From positions 2,542,001 to 2,606,000 of the forward strand of contig SRSI01000050.1 of NCBI GenBank assembly GCA_005656395.1: a DNA stretch of 64,000 nucleotides, in the 5' to 3' direction. The notes below the pieces were generated by a model. The model was given only the letters and a program-made list of their open reading frames with translations. It did no database searches and was not told the DNA's origin. This document shows positions 10,871 to 20,684 of the stretch, in pieces (position 1 is the stretch's first letter; every line of letters begins with the position of its first letter). The position numbers and the translations under genes are program-made. The DNA is from Strongyloides papillosus. Lineage: Eukaryota > Nematoda > Chromadorea > Rhabditida > Strongyloididae.

Positions 10871-11934
10871 TTAACAAATTGTACTCTCTATTTCGCTGTT
10901 TCTTCTTCTTTTCCACCAATTAAAGACGTTTTTACCAGCGATTTTGTTTGGCTCGCTGCGACTAGAAATACTATTTAATGCATCTGCAATTACCTGGAGT
11001 ACGCAATTATCTGGTCGTGCTCCTTCCACCAATTCATACCAATCTTCAAGAAAGGCCACTTCTTCTTCTCTGAATTTTATTTCCCTTCGTCTCTTGGCTA
11101 TCGTACCTGGTGGGACTTCCTCGCGATCCACTTCATTTAGGCTTGGAATTGAACTGCCACCATTATCAATGCTATTCCCTGGCACTGAAGACAAATTTAA
11201 GCTATTGTCTTTATTCGGTAGTTGTGGCACACCTTCACTCATGCTTCTAACACTTGACTGTAGTGCATGAGTTAGTTTTTCATCCACTTTTATAAGGGTT
11301 TCAAGTGGAAGTTGTCTGATTGGACAACCTTTTACTACATTTGTTATATACTAGAAAACACATACGATTTATAAAAAATTATGAAAAAAACTTACCTGAA
11401 TGAGTGGGTCTCTTGATTGACTTGTCTCGTCGCCCATTTTCGAAAGCAAATATTTGATAAGGCTGTCATATACTCTGTCCACTTTTGCCATTTTAATAAA
11501 ACCAAAGGATTCCCTATAAACAAACAAAGAAAATTATTTTAAAAAAAATTTTAAAACTTACACAGGGACAAGGATTTTTACTGTCAGTATGCCTTCAAGT
11601 AAATGACAGAAAGAACCGATTTCTGCGTTCATATTGGGAAAGTATGAATGCAGTGGATAATATTCTAGATTTGAGTGTTGAAAAAATACTAAAAAAAATA
11701 TAAATTTGCAGTATGAAAATTACCTTGATGATGGCCAACCAAATGTCCTAGACAACATTTTTCTACAATCTCTTTACACAAATCGTTAACCAAGGTTTTC
11801 CCATCAAGTGATAAAGTTTTCTCGATCTTCAATTGAGACAAATATGAATCACTCACGTCTGTAAAACTGATATTCGGCTTGATGATAACCTTTATGACAA
11901 CTTCATTCGCCATATTCGAGTTACTCGATGACAT
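10871..11934 (-). CDS. SATB/DVE-type homeodomain protein, compact
   Basis: Four exons (11724-11934, 11562-11688, 11396-11513, 10871-11350) join in phase to 311 residues. Residues ~9-105 resemble the ubiquitin-like oligomerisation domain of SATB and Defective-proventriculus proteins (VVIKVIIKP, LVNDLCKEIVEKCCLGH, LLEGILTVKILVP). Residues ~110-165 resemble the CUT-like domain that follows it in SATB1 (YDSLIKYLLSKMGDETSQSR, then DPLIQYITNVVKG). The C-terminus is a divergent homeodomain: EEEVAFLEDWYELVEG for helix 1 and KNVFNWWKRRRNSE for the recognition helix, where the usual WFQNRR is NWWKRRR. In C. elegans the related DVE-1 acts in the mitochondrial stress response and chromatin organisation. 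This protein lacks full CUT repeats and is small. A GTAAGT donor just upstream (AGAAG|GTAAGT, about 11982) suggests a 5' UTR intron or one more exon. Confidence 0.75.
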
Positions 11935-12417
11935 ACTTCTAAAAAAAACATATAATACAGAAAAAATGATGAAAAAACTTACCTTCTATTGACTTAATTC
12001 CGTATGACAATGTTTGTTAATTTTTGTCTATATATATAAGTGAATGTGTAGGTACTTTCAATTAGTAGAAGGTTCGAGAAGATTCAAAAAATTCTTCTAA
12101 CGTTTATACCTGTGTTATATTGGGATTGCATAATATCAGCCAAGTTATATATCAAAGAGTGTTGGTAATTAATGTATTAAAAAAAGAATGTGCTGAAGAT
12201 TTATAATCATCACGTACTGCTACGTCATTTTTTTAATTTCGTAGAATTTATATTTCCAATATTAAAATATCAGTCTAAATCTTATGTTTTACTGTAATTA
12301 AATGTATTTCTTTAATTTATATTAACAAACTAATGTACGCATTTTATTTAGAGTAAAATCTTTTACTATTAAAATTTATTTAATGTGAAAGAAATAGCAT
12401 AAAAGATACAAAATTTT
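11935..12417. other. intergenic, ~480 bp
   Basis: The likely promoter and 5' UTR of the SATB/DVE-type gene, and the 3' flank of the first M13 gene. No repeat is noticed. Confidence 0.5.
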
Positions 12418-13896
12418 CTAGTGTTCTTTTGTCCATACTTCACATTTATGCTCAGGATTCATCCTACTATGTAATTTGCAGTTAAAAGCATTAGAAAATG
12501 GTTTATAATTTGATAAAAGTAAATTAGTGCGTATTTCCGCTGGAGTATGAGGATCATTTATTTGATCTTCTAAATGTTCTTTACTCGTATGTTCACAAGA
12601 TGATTTACCATTACTAATAAAAAATAATTGTTCACTGGTAAAACCTTCAAAACCAGGAACTTTAGGTTCTTCACCACCAATACTTTGAAGATACTTCATA
12701 TAGGCTCTATGAGAAATTTTAATTCCACCATTATCTGGAATATTTTCTTGTAATGTTAATGTACCGTTTATATTTTTCATAGTTATACTTTCTTTTTGAT
12801 CACCGTATTGTTTAACAAAACATTTCATTTTTTTTTCAAAGTTTTTTATTGATTCAGAAGTTACTATTAATTCACCTTTATGATCTATACCGTGTATATA
12901 TTTATAAAAATTATTATCAAAAGCATGTAGAATTTCATGACCAATAACAAATCCAATGCTACCATAATTAAGTGCACTTGGAAAGTATCTACTAAACCAT
13001 GGTTCTACCAAAGCATTGAAAGAAGTAGTAAACACATTATATACATTAATATACATTGCATTAAAATAAACAAAACGACCTAAATATTTTTCATATTCGA
13101 AAATGTAATAACCACAAGATTCTGCGGTATGATTCATTTTTGACAATGATTCAATATTTTTAAGAACTTCTTCAATACTATCATTTCCTGATATCCCTAT
13201 ATCTTTGTAGCAAGTTTCCATTAACAGTATGCTAGAGATATCTAGAAGATCAATTTTTTTTGTAAATTCCATTTCATCAAGTTTCTTCAAAAGATTGTCT
13301 CTTGATTCTTTATCGAATATATCCTTTTTTTCATCTATTAACAATTTTAACTCTTCCTTAATTCTTTTAATCATATCCTCTAATATAATATAATCGCCAT
13401 GTTTCTCACTATCTATTCTTCTCTTTTTAATAAATAATATACCAAAAGCATATTTTCCAAAATTCCTAATTTCCGATTCACAATTTTTCTTTTTTTCTCC
13501 TGACAGTTGAATACACTTCTTTCTTAAATTGTAAATATTTTTTATAGCAGTCGATTCATTATTATATCTTCCATCCAAGGCCTCTAAAAGAAAATAAATA
13601 AATACAAAAAAAAAGATATTACCTTTAATGAAATAATCAAAATTTGTTATACTATTAGTATAATGAAAACTCGTTTTGTTTTTACTTTTTTCTTCTTTAT
13701 CTTTTATCCATTTACCACAGGCAAACTTGTAAAAATTATCACATGGATCTACAGTTAAGTCGACATATTCATGAAGACTTTTAGAAGTCAATTCTGGATC
13801 GTACTTTGTTGGAATTTTTAGTAATTTTTTAGTAGTGATTCCTTTTGATACGGAAATAAGTCCAAAATAATAAATAATCAAGGCAAAAACATTCAT
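12418..13896 (-). CDS. short neprilysin-like M13 metallopeptidase (copy A)
   Basis: Two exons, 13623-13896 and 12418-13583, with a 39-nt intron that happens to be open, give 479 residues. A signal peptide is visible (MNVFALIIYYFGLISVSKG). The M13 N-terminal signature DPCDNFYKFACGKWI is followed by a helical region. The catalytic part has ALNYGSIGFVIGHEILHAFD with an intact HExxH zinc site, ENIPDNGG supplying the third ligand, HTPAEIR, and the terminal NPEHKCEVW. The protein is much shorter than typical neprilysins (700-plus residues): the N-terminal helical domain is reduced, and the usual NAYY substrate-binding motif cannot be found. It is probably a secreted zinc endopeptidase or a modified relative. 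It shares nearly identical sequence, including 5' flank, with copy B. Confidence 0.88.
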   Translation of the reverse strand: MNVFALIIYYFGLISVSKGITTKKLLKIPTKYDPELTSKSLHEYVDLTVDPCDNFYKFACGKWIKDKEEKSKNKTSFHYTNSITNFDYFIKGNIFFFVFIYFLLEALDGRYNNESTAIKNIYNLRKKCIQLSGEKKKNCESEIRNFGKYAFGILFIKKRRIDSEKHGDYIILEDMIKRIKEELKLLIDEKKDIFDKESRDNLLKKLDEMEFTKKIDLLDISSILLMETCYKDIGISGNDSIEEVLKNIESLSKMNHTAESCGYYIFEYEKYLGRFVYFNAMYINVYNVFTTSFNALVEPWFSRYFPSALNYGSIGFVIGHEILHAFDNNFYKYIHGIDHKGELIVTSESIKNFEKKMKCFVKQYGDQKESITMKNINGTLTLQENIPDNGGIKISHRAYMKYLQSIGGEEPKVPGFEGFTSEQLFFISNGKSSCEHTSKEHLEDQINDPHTPAEIRTNLLLSNYKPFSNAFNCKLHSRMNPEHKCEVWTKEH

Positions 13897-14342
13897 GATA
13901 AATTTAACGAATGTTTTTTAATTTTGAGAATTATGAGAAATTCTACATTATTATATAGAAAAAAAGGACGCAGATTCATTTAATATGTAAAAATTATTTA
14001 AACTATATGATAAAATTTTTTGTTCAACGACATATTTTATTGCATTTCTTTGTATATAAAAATATAAATTATAATTTTAAATTTTTTTATTAATTTTTTA
14101 TTATTATAAAGTTTATATTTATGATAATATTGTGATTCTTCAATATGCTAAAATAAAAGCTAACTACTGTAAACAGTCAAAAATGTTATTGTCATTAGAC
14201 ATATAAAGAGAATATGTCTTTTTTTAACTTTCCATTTGTATTTCAAAATTAAACTTTTTTATTCAATAAATTTATTTTAGAAGTTAAATCTTTTATTTTT
14301 AAAATCTACTTAATATAAAAGAAATAGGATAAAAAGAAATTT
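13897..14342. repeat. duplicated M13 intergenic spacer (copy 1)
   Basis: This spacer is nearly identical to 15824-16267, for example ATTTAACGAATGTTTTTTAA right upstream of the ATG and TTTGTTCAACGACATATTTT farther up. The repeat unit is about 1.93 kb (ATG to ATG), so the spacer was copied together with the gene. Confidence 0.8.
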
Positions 14343-15823
14343 TTAATTCTGATTTTGATTTTTCCATACTTCACATTTATGCTCGGGATTCATCCTACTG
14401 TGTAACTTGCAGTTAAAAGCATTAGAAAATGGTTTATAATTTGATAAAAGTAAATTAGTGCGTATTTCCGCTGGAGTATGAGAATCATTTATTTGTTTTT
14501 CTAAATATTCTTTACTCTTATGTTCACAAAATGTTCTACCATTACTAATAAAAAATAATTGCTCACTAGTAAAACCTTCAAAACTAGGAACTTTAGGTTC
14601 TTCACCACCAATACTTTGAAGATACTTCATATAGGCTCTATGAGAAATTTTAATTCCACCATTATCTGGAATATTTTCTTGTAATGTTAATGTACCGTTT
14701 ATATTTTTCATAGTTATACTTTCTTTTTGATCACCGTATTGTTTAACAAAACATTTCATTTTTTCTTCAAAGTTTTTTATTGATTCAGGAGTTACTATTA
14801 ATCCCCCTTTCTCATCCCATCCGTATATATGTTTATAATGACCATTATCAAAAGCATGTAGAATTTCATGACCAATAGCAAATCCAATGCTACCATAATT
14901 AAGTGCGTTTGGAAAGTATCTACTAAACCATGGTTCTACCAAAGCATTGAAAGAAGTAGTAAAAACATTATATATATCAATATACATTGCATTAAAATAA
15001 ACAAAACGACCCAAATATTTTTCATATTCGAAAATGTAATAACCACAAGATCCTTCGGTATGATTCATTTTTGACAATGATTCAATATTTTTAAGAACTT
15101 CTTCAATACTATCATTTCCTGATATCCCTAAATCTTTATAGCAAGTTTCCATTAACAGTATGCTAGAGGTATCTAGAAAATCAATTTTTTTTGTAAATTC
15201 CATTTCATCAAGTTTCTTCAAAAGATTGTCTCTTGATTCTTTATCGAATATATCCTTTTTTTCATCTATTAACAATCTTAATTCTTCTGTAATTCTTTTA
15301 ATCATATCCTCAAATATAATATAATCACCATATTTCTCACTATCTATTCTTCTCTTTTCAATAAATAATATACCAAAAGCATATTTTCCAAAATTCCTAA
15401 TTTCCGATTCACAATTTTCCTTTTTTTCTCCAGATAGTTGAATACACTTCTTTCTTAAATTGTAAATATTTTTTATAGCAGTCGATTCATTATTATATTT
15501 TCCTTTCAAAGCCTCTAAAAAAAATTAAATACAGAAAAAAAGATATTACCTTTAATGAAATTATCAAAATTTGTTGTAAAATTAGTATAATGAAAACTCG
15601 TTTTGTTTTTACTTTTTTCTTCTTTATCTTTTATCCATTTACCACAGGCAAACTTGTAAAAATTATCACATGGATCTACAGTTAAGTCAACATATTCATG
15701 AAGACTTTTAGAAGTCAATTCTGGATCATAATTTGTTGAAATGTTTGGTAATTTTTTAGTAATGATTCCCTTTGATACGGAAATAAGTCCAAAATAATAA
15801 ATAATCAAGACAAAAACATTCAT
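14343..15823 (-). CDS. short neprilysin-like M13 metallopeptidase (copy B)
   Basis: Exons 15550-15823 and 14343-15514 join across a 35-nt intron to give 481 residues. It has the same architecture as copy A: signal peptide, DPCDNFYKFACGKWI, VIGHE-type zinc site (here FAIGHEILHAFD), ENIPDNGG and HTPAEIR. Differences cluster after the zinc helix (GHYKHIYGWDEKGG against NFYKYIHGIDHKGE) and at the C-terminus, where B ends in WKNQNQN and A in WTKEH. The last ~60 bp and 3' flank resemble copy C rather than A, suggesting unequal exchange or conversion among the three. The zinc site is intact, so it may be active. Confidence 0.88.
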
Positions 15824-16267
15824 GATAAATTTAACGAATGTTTTTTAATTTTGAGAATTATGAGAAATTCTACATTACTATATAAAAAAATGGACACAGA
15901 TTCATTTAATATGTAAAAATTATTTAAACTATATGATAAAATTTTTTGTTCAACGACATATTTTATTGCACTTCTTTGTATATAAAAATATAAATTATAA
16001 TTTTAAATTTTTATATTAATTTTCTATTATTATAAAGTTTATATTTATAATAATATCGTGATTCTTCAATATGCTAAAATAAAAGCTGACGACTGTAAAC
16101 AGTCAACAATGTTATTATCATTAGACATATAAAATAATATGTCTTTTTTTAATTTTCCATTTGTATTCCAAAATTAAACTCTTTTATTAAATAAATTTAT
16201 TTTAGAAGTTAAATCTTTTATTTTTAAAATCTACTTAATATAAAAGAAATAGGATAAAAAGAAATTT
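15824..16267. repeat. duplicated M13 intergenic spacer (copy 2)
   Basis: Second copy of the spacer at 13897-14342 with few substitutions and small indels. It is the 5' flank of copy B and the 3' flank of copy C. Confidence 0.8.
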
Positions 16268-17776
16268 TTAATTCTGTTTTTGACTTTTCCATACTTCACA
16301 TTTATCTACTGGATTCATTGTAGTGTTCAATTTACACTTAAATGCATTAGAAAACGGTTTATAATTTGATAAAGTTATTATTGTACGTATTTCTCCTGGA
16401 GCGTTTACATCCTTATTTATTTGATCTTCCAAAGAGCTTTTACTTTTATGTTCACAGAAAGTTCTGCCAAAACTAATAAAAAATAATTGTTCGCTGGTCA
16501 ATTCTTCGAAACCAGGAACTTTAGCCTCCTCACCACCAATACTTTGGAGATACTTCATATAAGCCCTATGGGCAATTTTAAGTCCACCGTTATCAGCGAT
16601 ATTTTCGGCTAATGTTAATGAACCATTAACATTTCGTCCAGTTATCTTTTCTATTTGAGCACCGTATTGTTTAACAAAACAATCGCTTTTATTTTCAAAG
16701 TTTTTTATTGACTCCGATGTTAATATTAATTTTCCTTTTTCATCTAGTCCGTATATATATTTGTAATGATCACTATTAAAAGCATTTAAAATTCCATTAG
16801 CAATAACCGATCCAATGTTGCCAAAATTAAGGGACTGTGGGAAATATCTATTAAACCATGGCTCTTCTAGGGCATTGTGAGAAATTCTAAGCTTATTAAA
16901 ATTAAAATGATACTGGATATTTTTATGAGCATAATCAAGCACATATTCGTGTGGTTGGAAAATTTTGCGACCACAAGATCCTATGGTATGATTTATTTTT
17001 GATAACGATTCAATGTTTTTAAGAGCTTCTTCAATACTCTCATTTTCCGATATCCCTATATTTTTATAACAAGTTTCCATTAACAGATTGCTATATGTAT
17101 CATGGTAATCAATTTTTTTTTTAAATTCAATTTCATTAAGTTTTTGCAATAGATTATCTCTTGATTCTTTGTCAAATATATTTTCTATTTCGTCTATTAA
17201 TAGTTTAAATTCTTCCTTAATTCTTTTAAAAATATCTTCTACTATTTTATAATCGTCTTGTTTCTTACTATCTGCTTTGCTCTTTTTTATAAATAATGAA
17301 GTAAAAGCATATTTTCCAAAAGACTCAATTTCGATAATACAATTTTCCTTTACCTGTCCTGATAGTTCCATGCATTTATTTCTTAAATTATAAATTTTTT
17401 TTATGGCACTCGATTCGTTATTATATTTTCCCTCCATAGACTCTGAAAGCAAATAAATAAAAACAAAAAAGATATTACCTTTAATTAAGTTATCGAAATT
17501 TGCCCTCTTAATATCATAGTTAAAACGTTCGCTATTTCCCCTGTTCTTTTCCATAGTTTTAATCCAGTTTCCGCATGAAAATTTATAAAAATTATCACAT
17601 GGTTCTACATCAAGATCAAGATATTCATAAAGACTTCTAGAAGCTGGATCTTTATAGAGCATTTTAAAAGCAAACGTTTTTATATCTCCCAAAGTATCCT
17701 TAAACCGATCAGACAAATCTCCTTGTGATACAGAGAATAATGCATAGCAATAAAGAATTAAGGTCAAAGCGTTCAT
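16268..17776 (-). CDS. neprilysin-like M13 protein with destroyed zinc site (copy C)
   Basis: Exons 17479-17776 and 16268-17442 (36-nt intron) give 490 residues from the ATG at 17774-17776, which starts a signal peptide (MNALTLILYCYALFSVSQG). The frame is open 36 codons farther upstream, but that extension is not needed. The M13 fold signatures remain (EPCDNFYKFSCGNWI, ENIADNGGL, NPVDKCEVW). The HExxH position, however, reads VIANGILNAF, losing both His and the Glu, and the HTPAEIR motif of copies A and B is NAPGEIR. The reading frame is otherwise intact, so this is probably a retained inactive homologue (binding protein or decoy) rather than a dead gene. It is clearly older than the A/B duplication. 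Confidence 0.87.
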   Translation of the reverse strand: MNALTLILYCYALFSVSQGDLSDRFKDTLGDIKTFAFKMLYKDPASRSLYEYLDLDVEPCDNFYKFSCGNWIKTMEKNRGNSERFNYDIKRANFDNLIKGNIFFVFIYLLSESMEGKYNNESSAIKKIYNLRNKCMELSGQVKENCIIEIESFGKYAFTSLFIKKSKADSKKQDDYKIVEDIFKRIKEEFKLLIDEIENIFDKESRDNLLQKLNEIEFKKKIDYHDTYSNLLMETCYKNIGISENESIEEALKNIESLSKINHTIGSCGRKIFQPHEYVLDYAHKNIQYHFNFNKLRISHNALEEPWFNRYFPQSLNFGNIGSVIANGILNAFNSDHYKYIYGLDEKGKLILTSESIKNFENKSDCFVKQYGAQIEKITGRNVNGSLTLAENIADNGGLKIAHRAYMKYLQSIGGEEAKVPGFEELTSEQLFFISFGRTFCEHKSKSSLEDQINKDVNAPGEIRTIITLSNYKPFSNAFKCKLNTTMNPVDKCEVWKSQKQN

Positions 17777-18546
17777 AATAAATTTAATGAACAACTTTGT
17801 AATGAGGAATTGCGAGAAATTTCTCAGTATTATATACAGAAAAATTGACGCAAATTTATAAAAATATGTAAATTTCACAACCAAATAAATTCAAATTTTT
17901 TATTTAGCGAATCATTTTATCGCAGTTCTTTTGCATGTACATTTACAGATACCAAATTTGAATTTTTATTATAAAATATGAATTTACATTTTATAATAAT
18001 GTCATGTTTTTTGTAAATGTTAAAATAAAATTTAAATTTCACATTAATATTTAAAATTGATATGCTTTAATAGAATAGTATTTAGTGTCAGTTATAATAT
18101 TTAACATAAACATTTTTTTTGAAGAAACAGATTCCGTTTCATGTGTACTAACGGGCAAATCCACACTTGCCTAATTTGGGCTAGTATGTATTTACCCGTT
18201 TAAGCATATAAAACGTGGGCCTTAGATTTTTGTTTGTTCCACCTTGTTCGGGTATCTCGAGAAACATATTTAAAAAATATATTTAGGTAATGTTTTTGGC
18301 AATTAAGAGATATATGCACAATATATTTAGTTAAATATCTTTTTCTCATCTATAATAAAGTTTTAGATCTTATTTTTGCAAAGAAATATCATATTAACTC
18401 CAGCTGAATCATAAAAACCAATTAACTTGGATTATTTAATATAATATTTTGTTTTGTCAATTAATTATTTTATTCCTCTAAAAGCAATCCCTAAATCAAT
18501 TCTATGAAATATTTAATTTAACAACAATTTAACAGTAAAAACAAAA
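17777..18546. other. intergenic, ~770 bp, with a GC-richer inverted repeat
   Basis: Mostly AT-rich. Around 18120-18250 the base composition is less AT-biased and an imperfect inverted repeat occurs (ACGGGCAAAT at 18151-18160, ATTTACCCGT at 18190-18199), with a smaller nested hairpin GGCAA/TTGCC. Its role is unknown; it could be a promoter element of copy C or the scar of a small element. Confidence 0.35.
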
Positions 18547-18984
18547 TTAATCCCAACGATTTCTTCTGATAAGATCTTTCATTGAATCCTCAACAGTTCT
18601 ATTATAATGAAGCATATTACCTATGTTTGCAACTCGCTTGTCAGCGTTTTTAAATTCACTAATTCTTTTAGCTTTTCCAGGCATTGTACTTTGTTCAATT
18701 TTTTTCTCCTCAGCTAATCTCAATTTTTCCGGACTTCCGTACTTCTCCCAATAAAATTGTTCCTTATCAGATGTCAAATATGGGGTAGAAAGATATCTCA
18801 TAACATTATATTCTCTTTCAAATCTTTCTCTTAATAATCCAATTTTGTAAGGAGATATAGGTAAATTTGGCCTTCCGGTGGCTTTTCTTTGAGGCAAACT
18901 TGGTCCTCTGTAACCAATCTCCCACGCACGTCTATTCCAATGGATTTTATTAAGGTTACCAAACCAAGTACTTGTAAACTTCAT
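18547..18984 (-). CDS. mitochondrial ribosomal protein mL63 (MRPL57)
   Basis: A single-exon frame of 145 residues. The central part RERFEREYNVMRYLSTPYLT matches the vertebrate mL63/MRP63 stretch that reads [20 protein letters not shown], preceded by a basic segment (RPNLPISPYKIGLLRE) and followed by the charged helix expected of the family. mL63 is a small protein of the large subunit of the mitochondrial ribosome. The N-terminus (MKFTSTWFGNLNKIHWNRRA) is basic and amphipathic, as a mitochondrial targeting sequence should be. It is about 40 residues longer than the human protein, mainly at the C-terminus. Confidence 0.75.
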   Translation of the reverse strand: MKFTSTWFGNLNKIHWNRRAWEIGYRGPSLPQRKATGRPNLPISPYKIGLLRERFEREYNVMRYLSTPYLTSDKEQFYWEKYGSPEKLRLAEEKKIEQSTMPGKAKRISEFKNADKRVANIGNMLHYNRTVEDSMKDLIRRNRWD

Positions 18985-19404
18985 TGTGTTCCTAAAAAGT
19001 CTAAATGCCTTAGTAATTATAAAAACAAATATTAATTATCGAAAAAAACAATTTATAAAATAAAATCTCGAATCAGTATATTTAGTTGATAAATTCATCA
19101 TGGAAAAAAAAATTATCATTACAAAGTAATATAAATCTACCATCATATTTCCTTAAAAATAATTAATGTCAATAAACACAAAGTATAAAAATCATCTGTT
19201 TTAATAAAGAACATTTAAACATATAAAGTCTTCTCAATTCATTTGTTAAAAATTTTCTCCAATACTTGACAAAAAATTTTTGCATTCTAAATAAATAAAG
19301 ACAGATAAGCATATATATAAAAAAGATTTAGACTACACATCTCCATTTTAATAAAATTGCATGTTTCCCCTCTAAGAACATATTGTGTTTTATTTATTAT
19401 ACAT
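18985..19404. other. intergenic, ~420 bp
   Basis: 5' flank of mL63 and 3' UTR of the SRA1-like gene. No other feature. Confidence 0.5.
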
Positions 19405-20684
19405 CTATGAATCACCTCTTAATCTTCTATCATTATTTATTCTTTTTAATTCATTTATCAACAGTTTCACTCCGTGTCCCCATTGGCCTGCTTCATTTCC
19501 AAATGATAGCATTAATTGATCGAAGAAAACACTTGCATCTTCTAACATATCTCTATCTATTGCATCGACAACGAAATTTAATTTTTTAAGGCATGCATCA
19601 GTAATACTGTTATTTTGTATCATTTGATTAAAATTCTCTATTCTTAATTGAATTCCTTTACAAGTTTCCCCTGGAGGAAGACGTAACGTTGCTTTTGTCA
19701 AAAATGCTACTAGTTGATTCCCTGATAATGAAACATCTCCAGCTGCTTTTATTGGTGGAACATATGTAGCAGGATCTGGTTGTGTTATTGGTCTTCTCTC
19801 TTCAGACATTACCGTATGTGGTGGAGAGAATATGAGATAATTTGGAGAATTATCCAAAGGTATCTCCGAATTCTGATACATTCCACTATGTCCCATGTAT
19901 GGTAACTGTTGTGTAGATGACCCTGGACGACTTTGGCCCAAAGGTTTTTGTAGTGGTTGTTGTAAAACTTGACCAGAGTATGAATTTTGTTGTTGTTGCC
20001 CATGGTTTGTTACACTCACACCTGAATGAATAACTGCTTCCGTTCCATTAGGATTTCCTCTTTGATTGTCTATTCTTTGTACACGTGTAAACATATCATC
20101 ACCCAATTGTGCTTCTTCTTCATCTTTCTTATGTTTTAATGGCATCTCTTGATGATACTGTTGTTGGTATGTATGATATGGTTGAAAAGCTGAATTAGAT
20201 GAATTATCTGAGTTTATATTCCCACTGAAAGATAATGAATGTGAATTAGATAATAAAGCTCCAGTCTGGTGGTTATTTCCCCCTTGAAAATGATTGTTGT
20301 TTGTGGGGTGATGTATTGCAGTATTATTACCAAAAGAATGTTGATTTTGGGAATAAATTTGTTGGCCTAATTGTGGTGCTGATCCGTGATTTGTTCCAAA
20401 TGAATTTTGACTATATTGAGAATAGTTATGTTGTTGTGCAGGATTTTGTAAGTGGTTAAATGTATTTGAATCAATGGTAGAACTCTGAAATACAGTATAA
20501 ACGTGAGGAGTATGGTATATATTTTTTAAAAAAAACTAACTTGAATCGAAGGATCAACAGGTCGTCTATGCCTAGACATCAAACGGTTTGAGGAGGGCCG
20601 ATTTGCACTTCTACTTAAATCAGGAGGATCGTTCCAACCTGGTGTTACACAAGGTGGCAAAGGTGATGAATAGGAGGAAGACAT
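19405..20684 (-). CDS. SRA1-domain protein (steroid receptor RNA activator-like)
   Basis: Exons 20541-20684 and 19405-20484 (56-nt intron, phase 0) give 407 residues from ATG 20682-20684, which lies just after a TTCTTTTAG acceptor-like site. The N-terminus carries the GWNDPP motif at about residue 16, as in SRA1 proteins and also in Sec31. A long Gln/Asn-rich disordered middle follows, and residues ~300-405 form the helical SRA1/Sec31 C-terminal domain ([47 protein letters not shown]). The absence of WD40 repeats and the short distance from GWNDPP to the helical domain favour SRA1. A detached C-terminal piece of Sec31 (COPII coat) is the alternative. Confidence 0.65.
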
